A DNA stretch of 64,000 nucleotides from Polyangiaceae bacterium (GTDB lineage Bacteria > Myxococcota_A > Polyangia > Polyangiales > Polyangiaceae), in the NCBI GenBank assembly GCA_025353725.1, contig JANXOF010000051.1:1-64000 (forward strand). The letters are read 5' to 3'. Position 1 is the stretch's first letter. Every line of letters starts with the position of its first letter. Of this stretch, positions 1-8,393 are shown in pieces. A model generated the notes under the pieces. The model was given only the letters and a program-made list of their open reading frames with translations. It was not told the DNA's origin and did not search any database. A program made the translations under genes and the position numbers.

Positions 1-1
1 G

Positions 2-139
2 ATGGTCATCGAGCTTGAGCGACGCGCCCTCATCAGCCGCGTCCCTCATCAGGCTCGAAGTATTGCGGTTTGCGTATCCGAGGAAGAAATTCCCCGGCTA
101 CGCCCGCAATCGATCGAAATCACTGTGCCCCGGTACTAG
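2..139 (+). CDS. Possible 3' end of a gene entering from the left edge (partial)
   Basis: A forward frame is open from the left edge of the window to a TAG at 137-139, giving about 45 residues that end in IEITVPRY. Codon third positions are mostly G or C, as in the neighbouring genes, but the stretch is too short to identify and other frames are closed by stops. If real it is the C-terminus of a gene lying mostly outside the window. Nothing else recognisable is seen between 140 and 274. Confidence 0.2.
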   Translation: MVIELERRALISRVPHQARSIAVCVSEEEIPRLRPQSIEITVPRY

Positions 140-274
140 TGTGAGGCCCTGGCGCGTGCGCCGGAGGCTGAGACCGGGCGCTCTGTAGGATCGGAGATTG
201 GGCGGTCGAGAGCGGGAGAATAAAACGAGCGAGCGCGCGAGCGACCAGAGCGAATCGCGCGGCGAACCCGCGGT

Positions 275-667
275 TCAGGCGGCTATGTACGCCTTCACCG
301 CAGGGTCCGTGAGGACCCGGAACGACCGCACGTTCATGTACACGCTTGCGGCGGACGCGCCTGCGCACAGCGCGCCGTCAAGCGACCAGGTGTGGAAAAA
401 CGTCCATCCCATTCGGGCGACGGCGATCGAGCCAAGTACGCTGAAAAGTCCGGTGCAACCCACCAGCAACGCGCGCGTCAGCGACCCTTTGGCAAGAAGA
501 CGGCGACCGAGAAACCAGACGCCGAACACGTTGAACCCGAGCCACGTTACCGCGCCGATGAGAGAAAAGAATCCGAAGCCTCGAAGCCAAAGCGACAGGA
601 CTGCGCCAAACACGGCGTACCTGTACCAGCTGTTCGTGAGCCCCTCGATTTTATGCCTTGCAGTCAT
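275..667 (-). CDS. Small integral membrane protein of unknown function
   Basis: The product is 130 residues with about four hydrophobic stretches (roughly residues 15-35, 38-55, 63-85 and 92-112), so it is probably a small polytopic inner-membrane protein. The ATG at 665-667 is preceded by a perfect GAGGAGG ribosome binding site five bases upstream, which makes the start and the reality of the gene convincing. No family is recognised. It is the last gene of a run on the minus strand behind a short helical protein and two histidine kinases, but the gaps of about 90 bp do not require a single operon. Confidence 0.65.
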   Translation of the reverse strand: MTARHKIEGLTNSWYRYAVFGAVLSLWLRGFGFFSLIGAVTWLGFNVFGVWFLGRRLLAKGSLTRALLVGCTGLFSVLGSIAVARMGWTFFHTWSLDGALCAGASAASVYMNVRSFRVLTDPAVKAYIAA

Positions 668-672
668 TCGTG

Positions 673-679
673 CCTCCTC
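673..679 (-). promoter_or_regulatory. Strong ribosome binding site of the 275-667 gene
   Basis: On the minus strand this reads GAGGAGG and lies five bases before the ATG at 667. It is one of the best Shine-Dalgarno matches in the window and fixes the start of the small membrane protein. Confidence 0.7.
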
Positions 680-755
680 GCAGAACTTGCCCGCTTCAAT
701 CTACAGCGCTCGCTCCTCGGTGCCACCGTGATGAGCCGTCGGCTTGACGCCCTTC

Positions 756-1070
756 TCACGGAACACGTTCTTTCGCTTTTAGCTCGGCAGCGGCCGCCTT
801 TCTTGCGATCTCCTCGGCCTTCAGCTTGGCAAAAGGGTCGGGTCTTTCACGTGCACCTCCAGGTTCAGGTTCGCCGAAGAGCGCGGCTTCGAGCTGCTTG
901 CCCGCATAATCGAGCGTTTTCGCCGCTCCTTTAAGCGCCGCCTTGGCGACCGCCTTCCCTGTTCCTACCGCCGCCTCCGTGGCCTTCTTGGCCGCGCGTT
1001 TTTTTGCCTCCTCGGCGAGCTCCTGCGTCTTGTGCGTTACCCCGGAGGCCAACTCCTTCCAAAACGACAT
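756..1070 (-). CDS. Short Ala/Lys-rich helical protein, phasin-like in composition
   Basis: From the ATG at 1068-1070 the product is 104 residues, starting MSFWKELASG. Almost the whole length is an amphipathic Ala/Lys/Glu-rich sequence without predicted membrane segments, similar in composition to phasins or LEA-like proteins, but no specific family signature is visible. A longer reading from a GTG at 1127 would add 19 residues that look less protein-like, so the ATG is preferred. It follows the histidine kinase pair by about 70 bp on the same strand. The function is unknown. Confidence 0.55.
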   Translation of the reverse strand: MSFWKELASGVTHKTQELAEEAKKRAAKKATEAAVGTGKAVAKAALKGAAKTLDYAGKQLEAALFGEPEPGGARERPDPFAKLKAEEIARKAAAAELKAKERVP

Positions 1071-1142
1071 GAGAGAACGATACGACGCCCATCCCCTACG
1101 ATCGACGTCGAAGGCGATGCACGCCACTATCGGTCGACGAAT

Positions 1143-3065
1143 TCATCCACCGGGCCGCATGGGCTTGGTCGCCCGCACACGAATCGACGCGCGGTCGTTG
1201 TGCACCGGCAACAAGATGCGAAACCCCATCCCTCCACCATCGGTATGCTCGACTTCGATCGTTCCCCCGTGAATTTCAAAGATCGAACGCGCGAGCTGTA
1301 ACCCAAGCCCGAGACTCCCGTGACGGCGTGCGCTCTCTGCGCTTTTAAACGCATCGAAGATCTTCTCGCGCTCGCCCACCGGTAGCCCTTCTCCGCTTGT
1401 TTCTACCTCGATTTGGAGCCGGGTCCCGGTGTCCGGTAGCGTCGCCCGAACGGGTACGACTCCCTTGTCCGTAAAGCGCACAGCCGTCATCACGACCGCC
1501 GTGAGCGCTTGGACAATCCGCGTGCCATCGATCAAAATCGACGGCAAATCGCTCTGAATTTCGGCTTGAACCGTCACGGCGGTGCCCACGGCGAGATCGC
1601 GCGCCTCGAGCACCGACGACATGACGACATCACTCACGTTCGTCGCCGCGGCCGAAACTTCAAGTTCGCCAGCTTCGACGCGAGCGCTATCGAGAATGGT
1701 GTCGATTAACATGAGCAATTCGCGCCCGCGCTGCGCAATGATGGACAAACTTTCTTTTTGTGGGTCACTAAGCGGATTACGACCCACGAGTTCTGCAAAC
1801 CCGAGAACTGAGTTCAATGGCGCTTTGAGATCATGACTCATCGAAGCCAGCAGCAAGCCGCGCATTCGCTCTGTCGCCTCGCGGGCTTCGATCGAGCGCT
1901 CCTGCGCTCCGGCAAATTCGCGAAACACACCGCTGAGCGATCCGACCGCCTGGAGCAACGCTCGCATAGAGGTGAATCGCGCCTCGTGGAACCGCGATTC
2001 ACCCGTACCGGCCCGGCTCATTTCACGCGTCGCCAGCGCGACATCCGATTCGAACGCCCCCGCTATTTGCATACCAAGCAACGCAGCAAGCCCAATCGCA
2101 CACAGCGCAAGAACTACATAAAACGCAGTGACACGCGAAAGGTTCGGCGTGCCAAACCTTACAAGGGCCGCTCCAGACTCCATCGGGACGCGTACTTGCG
2201 TTTCGCCTTCATCACCGCGACGTACCGTCCACACCCCGCGGTAAGACGGGTCGATGTGAACGCGAAACCCTAGGGTCGCAGCCGCTTCAACGACCTCAGT
2301 GCGCCCTCGTTTATCTTCCACTATCGGCCCCGTTCGCGACGTCCCGTCGTGCGTGGCACTCTGCTCGATTGGGTCAAAAGCCGAACGCGCGAAGTCGGTG
2401 GCATCCGTGATGCGCGCGTCACGATCGAACGATCGAACGTGAGCATCGACGAGCAACGAGGCGCCGAGCGCCACGAACGCAACAGGCGCCGCAACCGAAG
2501 CCACAAAGCGCTTTCGCACTCGACCTAGCGCACCACGACCAAGACTGCGCAACGCCTCGTGTGCAGCCCGCGGCGGCGCGAGTTCGAGGGCACGCGCCAT
2601 CGAGGCGCGCATCGCGACGTACGCCGGAAGCGCCGCGGTACTCACCATCGTCACGACGAGGAGCACTAACGCGAGGGCCGTGTACGTATCGAGGACCTGC
2701 GGCCTCAGCTCGGGCAAAAGGTGCGCGCAGGCGACAACGATCGAGAAAGCTGCGCTGGCTATCGCAAGCCGCGCAGGTACGGCATAGAGCGCCAAGACGT
2801 CTGCAGGCGACGGCGAAGCCGCGTCGAGGCTCAGGCTACGGAGTGCGGGCCTGAGGCGACGCGTAATCGCAAAGGTTGCGACCACGGAAAAAAGACAACT
2901 TAGGACTCCAACCACACCGACCACGGATAACGAAGCTGACGAAGTCTCCGAATCCAGCAAAAGGACCCGAGGCGCAAACGCTGCCGTGAGCGAAAAAGTG
3001 ACGGAGTGAACGGCGACCTGCAGAGCCACGAGACGCAAAATAAGGGTTAAAGAAGCGCGTTTCAT
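1143..3065 (-). CDS. Membrane sensor histidine kinase (second of a coupled pair)
   Basis: The 640-residue protein has about six hydrophobic segments (near residues 8-34, 46-66, 98-116, 128-150, 188-206 and 313-335). A long extracytoplasmic loop lies between the last two, at about 207-310. Next come a HisKA domain with the phosphoacceptor H411 in SHDLKAPLNSVLGFAEL and a HATPase_c domain ending in GSLGLGLQLARSIFEIHGG. It should autophosphorylate and pass phosphate to an unlinked response regulator, because none is encoded nearby. Its ATG overlaps the stop of the upstream kinase gene as ATGA, so the two are translationally coupled and may act together. The first glycine of the expected GTGLGL G2 box is replaced (GSLGLGL), and the N box lacks the usual Asn pair (TAVVMTAVRFT). 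Kinase activity may therefore be weak. Confidence 0.9.
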   Translation of the reverse strand: MKRASLTLILRLVALQVAVHSVTFSLTAAFAPRVLLLDSETSSASLSVVGVVGVLSCLFSVVATFAITRRLRPALRSLSLDAASPSPADVLALYAVPARLAIASAAFSIVVACAHLLPELRPQVLDTYTALALVLLVVTMVSTAALPAYVAMRASMARALELAPPRAAHEALRSLGRGALGRVRKRFVASVAAPVAFVALGASLLVDAHVRSFDRDARITDATDFARSAFDPIEQSATHDGTSRTGPIVEDKRGRTEVVEAAATLGFRVHIDPSYRGVWTVRRGDEGETQVRVPMESGAALVRFGTPNLSRVTAFYVVLALCAIGLAALLGMQIAGAFESDVALATREMSRAGTGESRFHEARFTSMRALLQAVGSLSGVFREFAGAQERSIEAREATERMRGLLLASMSHDLKAPLNSVLGFAELVGRNPLSDPQKESLSIIAQRGRELLMLIDTILDSARVEAGELEVSAAATNVSDVVMSSVLEARDLAVGTAVTVQAEIQSDLPSILIDGTRIVQALTAVVMTAVRFTDKGVVPVRATLPDTGTRLQIEVETSGEGLPVGEREKIFDAFKSAESARRHGSLGLGLQLARSIFEIHGGTIEVEHTDGGGMGFRILLPVHNDRASIRVRATKPMRPGG

Positions 3066-4594
3066 GGCGGGCCTCTTCGCCCGAGACTCACGCCGAAACC
3101 AAGATGAGTGGCCCGCAGCGAGGGTGCGGCGGCCAGGTCGCCAAGCGGAAGAAGAACCTTAAATCGCGAACCGCACCCCACCTCGCTCTCTACCCCGATA
3201 GCACCCTTGTGAAGCGTAACGAGGCGGCGCGCGATGGCGAGGCCGAGGCCGGTCCCGCGGCGTCTGGCTCGCTCGCTGTCGGCTTGCTTATACTCATCAA
3301 AGATAGAAGCACGTTCTTGGGCGGAAATGCCGGGGCCCGTGTCGCTGACGACGATCGCGGCCTGCAACCCCTCGCGAGTCACGCGAACGACAACCTCGCC
3401 GTGCTGGGTAAACTTGACTGCGTTGTTGACTAAGTTGCCTAAGATCTGTCTGACGCGCCGACCATCCACACGTGCGACCAGCACGGCCTCGCCCTCCACG
3501 CGAAGCGTAACGGGCTTGTCACCCACGAGGACTCGCGCTTCGCGCACGACCTCCTGAGCGAGGCTCGTGAGGTCAACGCGATCGCGCGCGAGCCTGAGTT
3601 GCCCGCTTTCGAGCGCAGAAAATTCGAGAATATCGTTGATAAGAGTGAGAAGGTGAGCGCCAGAGCCACGAATCTGTTCGACCTCTTCACGTGCAGACGT
3701 CGACAGCGGACCATCGACCTCCTCCATGAGAATATCCGCAAATCCTAAAATGGCATTAAGAGGACTGCGAAGCTCGTGGCTCACCGCGGCAAGAAATGCT
3801 GCGCGTTCGCAGTCGGCGGAGCTGGCGCGGAGAAGGTCGCGCCGGTAGTCCTTTTCGGCCTTAACGAACCGACCCACGAGTTTGTTGAATGCCGTCGTGA
3901 GAAGCCCGACCTCGTCCATAGTGCGCACGGGAATAAGCTCGCCTGTCGGTTCGGCTCGAACATGTGCCATCCCCGCGACGCGGCGAGTGACGAAGGCGAC
4001 ATCGCGCATCACATCGCGCGACACTGCGTGGGCGACGAAAAGCGCGACTCCAAGAAGGATAGTGGCAAGCGCCAGGAGCGCACCGACGAGCCCCGAAGTT
4101 CCTTGAGGAACGGGCGGTTCCGCGATGAAGACAATCACGCGCGGCGCATCCTCCGCACCTCCTATGGGTCGAACCGCGAACCTCGCCTTTCCCAGGCGAA
4201 GAACGGCCGCTCCAGTCTCCTCCATGATCATCGCTACGAGCGCGGCTCGGTCTGGCGCGCCTAGCGTGACATCGTGCACGACGCGCGCATCAGGCGTCAC
4301 AACGAGAATCCCGGCACCGGTCCTTCGCGCGGCGAGTTCGACAGCACCCAGACGTTGCGAAGGCGGGAGCCGGGAAAGGCGCGCGGCAATCGTCAAAGAA
4401 AGAAGCGAGGCACGCGCGCGCGCATGCTCATCCCGCGCGCGCGTCAGGCGATCGAGTCCTACGAGACCGATGCCAAATGCGACCGCGATCCCCACCAAGA
4501 GCACAACAAGGGGGGCGAGTGGCACAAAAGACCACCCGCGACGAATGACGTGTGCGTGAACGGAACTGGAGGTGCGAGGGGGCCGCGGCGACAT
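3062..4594 (-). CDS. Membrane sensor histidine kinase with HAMP (first of a coupled pair)
   Basis: From the ATG at 4594 the product is 510 residues; a TTG at 4606 would add four, and residue numbers here follow that 514-residue reading. An N-terminal transmembrane helix (about 28-50), a short extracytoplasmic sensor region, a second helix (about 173-195) and a HAMP linker are followed by HisKA with H277 in SHELRSPLNAILGFADIL. HATPase_c has N395, DTGPG at 422-426 and GTGLGL at 451-456. All catalytic boxes are intact, unlike its partner. It starts a two-kinase operon with no response regulator, which is common for myxobacterial orphan kinases. The signal is unknown. Confidence 0.92.
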   Translation of the reverse strand: MSPRPPRTSSSVHAHVIRRGWSFVPLAPLVVLLVGIAVAFGIGLVGLDRLTRARDEHARARASLLSLTIAARLSRLPPSQRLGAVELAARRTGAGILVVTPDARVVHDVTLGAPDRAALVAMIMEETGAAVLRLGKARFAVRPIGGAEDAPRVIVFIAEPPVPQGTSGLVGALLALATILLGVALFVAHAVSRDVMRDVAFVTRRVAGMAHVRAEPTGELIPVRTMDEVGLLTTAFNKLVGRFVKAEKDYRRDLLRASSADCERAAFLAAVSHELRSPLNAILGFADILMEEVDGPLSTSAREEVEQIRGSGAHLLTLINDILEFSALESGQLRLARDRVDLTSLAQEVVREARVLVGDKPVTLRVEGEAVLVARVDGRRVRQILGNLVNNAVKFTQHGEVVVRVTREGLQAAIVVSDTGPGISAQERASIFDEYKQADSERARRRGTGLGLAIARRLVTLHKGAIGVESEVGCGSRFKVLLPLGDLAAAPSLRATHLGFGVSLGRRGPP

Positions 4595-4819
4595 CGAAAG
4601 GGGCAACGGCGTTCTCGAGCGTGTTTAGGCTACACGAAGCGATCAACGGCGACGATGCGGAAATACGCTCTTGGCGCAGGCGACCGGCCCACGAAGGGAA
4701 AGGAACGCGAAGAACAGGAAGAGCCGAGTAGCACTCTAATACGACGCGCCGCGCCATACGATTTTAGCGTTCGGTGCTTGTGGTCTGCACCGATATGGCT
4801 CACAAAGAATGCAGTTGAA

Positions 4820-5206
4820 ATGCGCATCGGAAGGCAACAACACGTACGGTCTATAGCTGAAATGCACGGGGTACATCTGGCACCTACGCTACCCACATTG
4901 TGTACACCCGCTTCCCCCGCGTTCGCGGTCGCGAGCGCACCCGAATCGGGTTCGCGCGAGCTGTCAACAGCACCAGCGCTCGATGAGAGCTCTGAAGCGG
5001 GCGTTACGCTCTTCGTGTTCGGGTGGGAGAACGTCGAACCGGGGCCTCTCTCGTGGGCATTTCCAAGCGCCCCAGCAGCGCTCGCGGCCGTACGCGCGAT
5101 GCCTAACGCTGTTGCGTGGTCGATCTACGTCGGGGCGCCCTGGGCTAGCGTTGACGCGGCGCGAGCGAGCGGTGCTTTGCTGGTTGAGCAAAGTCAAACG
5201 GCGTGA
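4820..5206 (+). CDS. Short hypothetical protein
   Basis: The frame is open far upstream, but its first 330 bases are antisense to the histidine kinase. The plausible starts are the ATG at 4820 (128 residues) or the one at 4862 (114 residues). The C-terminal half (LFVFGWENVEPGPLSWAF onward) is well composed with hydrophobic and turn residues and reads like a folded domain, while the N-terminal part is low in structure. No family is recognised. It lies alone, divergent from the kinase pair. The interval 4595-4819 has no other gene and probably holds divergent promoters. Confidence 0.45.
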   Translation: MRIGRQQHVRSIAEMHGVHLAPTLPTLCTPASPAFAVASAPESGSRELSTAPALDESSEAGVTLFVFGWENVEPGPLSWAFPSAPAALAAVRAMPNAVAWSIYVGAPWASVDAARASGALLVEQSQTA

Positions 5207-5240
5207 CAAGGAGCTAGAGTAGCGCTTTCTGGCCTATCCT

Positions 5241-5771
5241 TCACGGCGCTTTGACGGCCAGAAGCGCGCGTACCGCCTCAACGTCCGGTCGCGGCTCATC
5301 TTCGATACGGTCTACACGAGTGAAGGACATGTCCGCCTCAAGCCGATAGGTTCCCTCGAAACACTGCGGCTGCGGCCGGATCCATTCTTCAGGGGCCATC
5401 AGGGAGAACCAGCGTTCCCCATCCTCCTTCAAGTACAGGTGATAAACGCCCCCCGCCTTCTTTTCAAAGCGACACTGTGCGCGGTGGAGAACGGCGTCGC
5501 GCTGCGCACGTTCGAGCATCCGTCGGGCTTGGTCTTGAAGATGCCGAATTTGTTCTGCGATGACCGAGAGCTTCCCGCCCGTGACCGTCGCAAGCATGGA
5601 ATCAGCCTTTTCGATCTCGAACGCGACGTCGACGAGAGCGAACGACGGAGCCATCCGACTCAACGCATACGGAGCCGAATGCGAAGGCCCCTGGTATCGC
5701 CCTACATCGGGAAGAGCCGGCGGGTGTGCAAGAGGTTTCGGAGCGTCTGCGTCGTCGCGGCTTTCAACCAT
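5241..5771 (-). CDS. DUF2452 family protein
   Basis: The 176-residue product matches, from memory, the DUF2452 family: a start around LPDVGRYQG and SAPYALSRMAPSFALVD, then a helical segment (KLSVIAEQIRHLQDQARRML), the conserved HRAQCRFEKKAGGVYHLY, FSLMAPEEW, and a terminal EGTYRLEADMSFT. The family has no assigned biochemical role; it is cytosolic and about this length in other bacteria, so the gene appears complete. It is on the minus strand between the short hypothetical and the MaoC gene. Confidence 0.8.
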   Translation of the reverse strand: MVESRDDADAPKPLAHPPALPDVGRYQGPSHSAPYALSRMAPSFALVDVAFEIEKADSMLATVTGGKLSVIAEQIRHLQDQARRMLERAQRDAVLHRAQCRFEKKAGGVYHLYLKEDGERWFSLMAPEEWIRPQPQCFEGTYRLEADMSFTRVDRIEDEPRPDVEAVRALLAVKAP

Positions 5772-5885
5772 AGGGCCGGTTTCTTAGATCCGCTTGAGAA
5801 CGACCGCCAGACCCTCCGCACGACGAAAACTCAATGGGTAGCGAAGTCGCGGCCATTGAGACGCCCAAGCTCTTAACACGAAGCG

Positions 5886-6740
5886 CTAAGAAAATTCCGT
5901 GATCGTCGCCCACGCACTTCCGATGACGACCTCGTCACGCTCTTTCACACTTACCTGGAGCGCGACCTTGCCCGGCGCAACCTTCCAACCTTCCGTCACG
6001 AGTGTGTCGCCTGGCCAAACCGGCTTGGTGAACTTGCACGCAAAACCTGTCACCCTCATCGCGTCGCCGTCCGCCGCGCCTTTGGCGACATGGCGCACCA
6101 TGAAGCCGTAGGAGCAAAGCCCGTGAAGGATAGGCCCCTGTGCGAACCCGACTTTCGCCGCGAACTCAGGATCGGCGTGGAGGGGATTCTCGTCTCCCGA
6201 AAGACGGTAAAGGAGCGCCTGTTCGCGCGAGGTCGTCTCCTCGATACGGAAGTCAGCAGGCTCGCCCTTTGGAATTTCGGCAACCTTCGGCTCCTTCGGC
6301 GGCGGTTCGCCTCCCCACCCGCCCTCACCGCGAAAGATGATTTGCGATGTCGCGTCGAAAAGAACAGTCCCGCTCGCGTCCTTCGTCTCGGTGTTCACCA
6401 ACACCACCGCCAGGCGACGAAGGTCGTAGATACCCGTGATTTTTGCTCTAGTCAGCAAGATACCTTCAGGTTTCAGGGCCGCGCAGAGACGGACGCGCTG
6501 CCCACCGTGAACCACTTTCGTGAGGTCTCCGCCGGTCTTCGCCACGAGCTCGAACATCGGGTTGAACATCGGGACCACAGCGAAACTCGGAAACACCTTC
6601 GGACCTCGACCCTCGTAAAGGTAGTCGAGTTCGTCGCGCTTGGCTCCGATGCCAAGCGCATATCGAACGACGTCTTGCCAGGCATAGGTGAATGTGGCGG
6701 GAGATGATTCTTTGCCAACCAGCGAGAGGTCAAGAGCCAT
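5886..6740 (-). CDS. MaoC-like enoyl-CoA hydratase (two-domain, HSD17B4 type)
   Basis: The 284-residue protein (from the ATG at 6740, reading MALDLSLVGKESS) has a degenerate N-terminal hot-dog domain. Its catalytic C-terminal hot-dog domain carries the hydratase-2 motif: LSGDENPLHADPEFA followed by GPILHGLCSYGF. The Asp and His of this motif are the expected catalytic pair for (R)-specific hydration of trans-2-enoyl-CoA. A longer start at 6779 adds 13 residues and is less like the family N-terminus, which normally begins near MALDL. It probably works in fatty-acid or branched-chain acyl-CoA metabolism. It is divergent from the FliR-like gene. Confidence 0.88.
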   Translation of the reverse strand: MALDLSLVGKESSPATFTYAWQDVVRYALGIGAKRDELDYLYEGRGPKVFPSFAVVPMFNPMFELVAKTGGDLTKVVHGGQRVRLCAALKPEGILLTRAKITGIYDLRRLAVVLVNTETKDASGTVLFDATSQIIFRGEGGWGGEPPPKEPKVAEIPKGEPADFRIEETTSREQALLYRLSGDENPLHADPEFAAKVGFAQGPILHGLCSYGFMVRHVAKGAADGDAMRVTGFACKFTKPVWPGDTLVTEGWKVAPGKVALQVSVKERDEVVIGSAWATITEFS

Positions 6741-6853
6741 ACCGCGGGTATGCCCAGAGGCCAGAGGCACGTCAACCATAGTCGCGCGAGGGCTCGCGTG
6801 CTTTCGATCCGTGACGCGTTGACTGCGCGCGCGAAAGTGGTGACGTTGCCGGC

Positions 6854-7564
6854 GTGAGCCTTCCCGTTGACGACCTCGCGGGCGTAGGGCTCGCGTGGGC
6901 GCGTTTTATTCCGACGCTCGCCCTCGTTCCAGCGTTTGGTCTGCGTGCATTGCCCGCGCCCGCGCGAGCCGTTTTGGGACTCGCGCTCGCCGCGTCCGTT
7001 TATCCATCGGTCATGCCCGTTGCGCACTTGGATCGAACCACGCCGTGGCTTTATCTCGTCGCCTCGCAGGTCGCGATCGGTGTGCCCGTCGCACTTGCTG
7101 CGGCCATTCCGCTTTGGTCCGCGACCATGGCTGGGGGGCTCGTCGACACGCTGCGCGGTTCGCCTTCGAGCGCTGATGTTCCTACGGTTCCAGACCCTAC
7201 GTCGAGCTTCGGAGTGCTTCTTTCACTCTTCGCGAGTGTCGTCTTTCTTGCGACGGGCGGGGCCGCGCGGGCTGCGGCTTCGCTCGCTCGGGACGACATG
7301 CCAGCACACCCTCTCCTTCTCGCAGCGCACGACATCGTTAGCGGCATTGGGCTCGCCGTCGCCATCGGCGGACCACTGCTCGCGGCAGCTATCGTGCTCG
7401 ACCTTACGTCGGCGCTCGTCGCGCGCGCGGCTTCGCCGGCCCACGTCCACACATTCCTCGCTCCTCTTAAAGCGCTCGGACTGCTCGTTCTCTTTGCGCT
7501 GGCTCTCGAACGGCTTGCGACCTTGATCGGGGCAGCCACGCGCGATTCGCTCCGTCCGCTCTAA
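6854..7564 (+). CDS. Orphan FliR/SctT family export-apparatus membrane protein
   Basis: The 236-residue polytopic protein starts at a GTG and has about six transmembrane helices. The order of hydrophobic segments, the N-terminal WARFIPTLALVPAFG, the early GLALAASVYP, and the loop with TMAGGLVDTLRG resemble the FliR/FlhB-side component of flagellar and type III export gates (FliR, SctT). In those systems it forms the channel cap with FliP and FliQ. None of the usual partners (FliP/SctR, FliQ/SctS, FlhB/SctU, FlhA/SctV) is present in this window. The identification rests on pattern rather than a key catalytic motif, and an unlinked type III system elsewhere is possible. Confidence 0.7.
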   Translation: MSLPVDDLAGVGLAWARFIPTLALVPAFGLRALPAPARAVLGLALAASVYPSVMPVAHLDRTTPWLYLVASQVAIGVPVALAAAIPLWSATMAGGLVDTLRGSPSSADVPTVPDPTSSFGVLLSLFASVVFLATGGAARAAASLARDDMPAHPLLLAAHDIVSGIGLAVAIGGPLLAAAIVLDLTSALVARAASPAHVHTFLAPLKALGLLVLFALALERLATLIGAATRDSLRPL

Positions 7565-7586
7565 GTTAAAAAGGCAATCGGGATAT

Positions 7587-8393
7587 CTAAAAAGGGAGTC
7601 GATAGCCTATCGTGAGGCCGAACTCGAGAGCGAAGGCTGTACCGCTTAGAGTCGCGCAATCACCGATTGAGGAGCATCGCGGGGTCGACGGGAGAATCCA
7701 GTGATACGCACGCAAGTTCGTACCAAGCACCCAATTCTCATTGACGTAATAACTGCCACCTACCTGCGCCCCCGCGGCGAATCCTTCTGTGCGAACCGTG
7801 ACCTCCTTTGTTCCGAGAATCGGCGCGACTGATTCGCCTGAATCCGTTGTAAACCGGTCGGCCACGATCAAAGCGCCCACCGAAAACCCAACCCACGCCT
7901 CGAAGAATCGATAGTGCAGCGGGACGTAGCGACCCTCACCACCGATGAAAAAATAACTACGGGTGTGCGTGCGGGGCAACGAGCGTAAGCCGCCGTACTC
8001 GGGATCAGACGTGGGCAGTGGCGCGAACAGGACGCCCGCGCCGACGGCGAAACGTCGCTCCCATCGGTAGAGAACGTGCAAGCCCGTCTGAAGCGTCGCG
8101 TCGCCGCGTCCGATCGTCCCGAACGGCGTGTCGCCACCGCGTTGGCCTGGCGAGATGGGCGCGGTTGGCAGCGCGATAATCCCAGCCTCGAATTCGGCAA
8201 TCGTATGCGGGCGATCGATAAATCGAGAAAGAGCGCTTTCGGTGGCGGTAGTCACTGTCGACTTCGCGGCAACGTGGGCGGCTGACGCCGTTGGCTCGGT
8301 GCCCGTGCCTGCCGCGAACGCTTCGGGTGGCGTCTCGGATGCCCACTCGAGCCCAACCAACGCGACGCTCGACAGCGTGCGCTTTACATCCAT
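7587..8393 (-). CDS. Predicted outer-membrane beta-barrel protein
   Basis: The 268-residue product has a poorly defined N-terminus without a textbook signal peptide. From about residue 65 it shows alternating amphipathic strands rich in Gly and aromatic residues (for example ATLQTGLHVLYRWERRF and FEAWVGFSVGALIVAD), and it ends in GLTIGYRLPF, with the terminal Phe typical of outer-membrane barrels. The ATG lies inside the end of the upstream kinase gene (10-bp overlap), so the two are translated together. The weak secretion signal is odd; an internal start or an unusual leader is possible. The role is unknown. Confidence 0.6.
   Translation of the reverse strand: MDVKRTLSSVALVGLEWASETPPEAFAAGTGTEPTASAAHVAAKSTVTTATESALSRFIDRPHTIAEFEAGIIALPTAPISPGQRGGDTPFGTIGRGDATLQTGLHVLYRWERRFAVGAGVLFAPLPTSDPEYGGLRSLPRTHTRSYFFIGGEGRYVPLHYRFFEAWVGFSVGALIVADRFTTDSGESVAPILGTKEVTVRTEGFAAGAQVGGSYYVNENWVLGTNLRAYHWILPSTPRCSSIGDCATLSGTAFALEFGLTIGYRLPF

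Noticed and set aside
198-934. Two long forward frames over the small membrane protein gene
   Set aside because: They are antisense to genes with a clear ribosome binding site and have Arg/Ser/Pro-rich shadow composition.
4274-4819. Forward frame upstream of the short hypothetical protein at 4820-5206
   Set aside because: The first 330 bases are antisense to the well-supported histidine kinase and encode an Arg/Lys/Gly-rich sequence without protein-like structure.
7600-7612. CGATAG-C-CTATCG palindrome after the FliR/SctT gene
   Set aside because: It lies inside the 3' end of the convergent beta-barrel gene and is short, so it is not called as a terminator.
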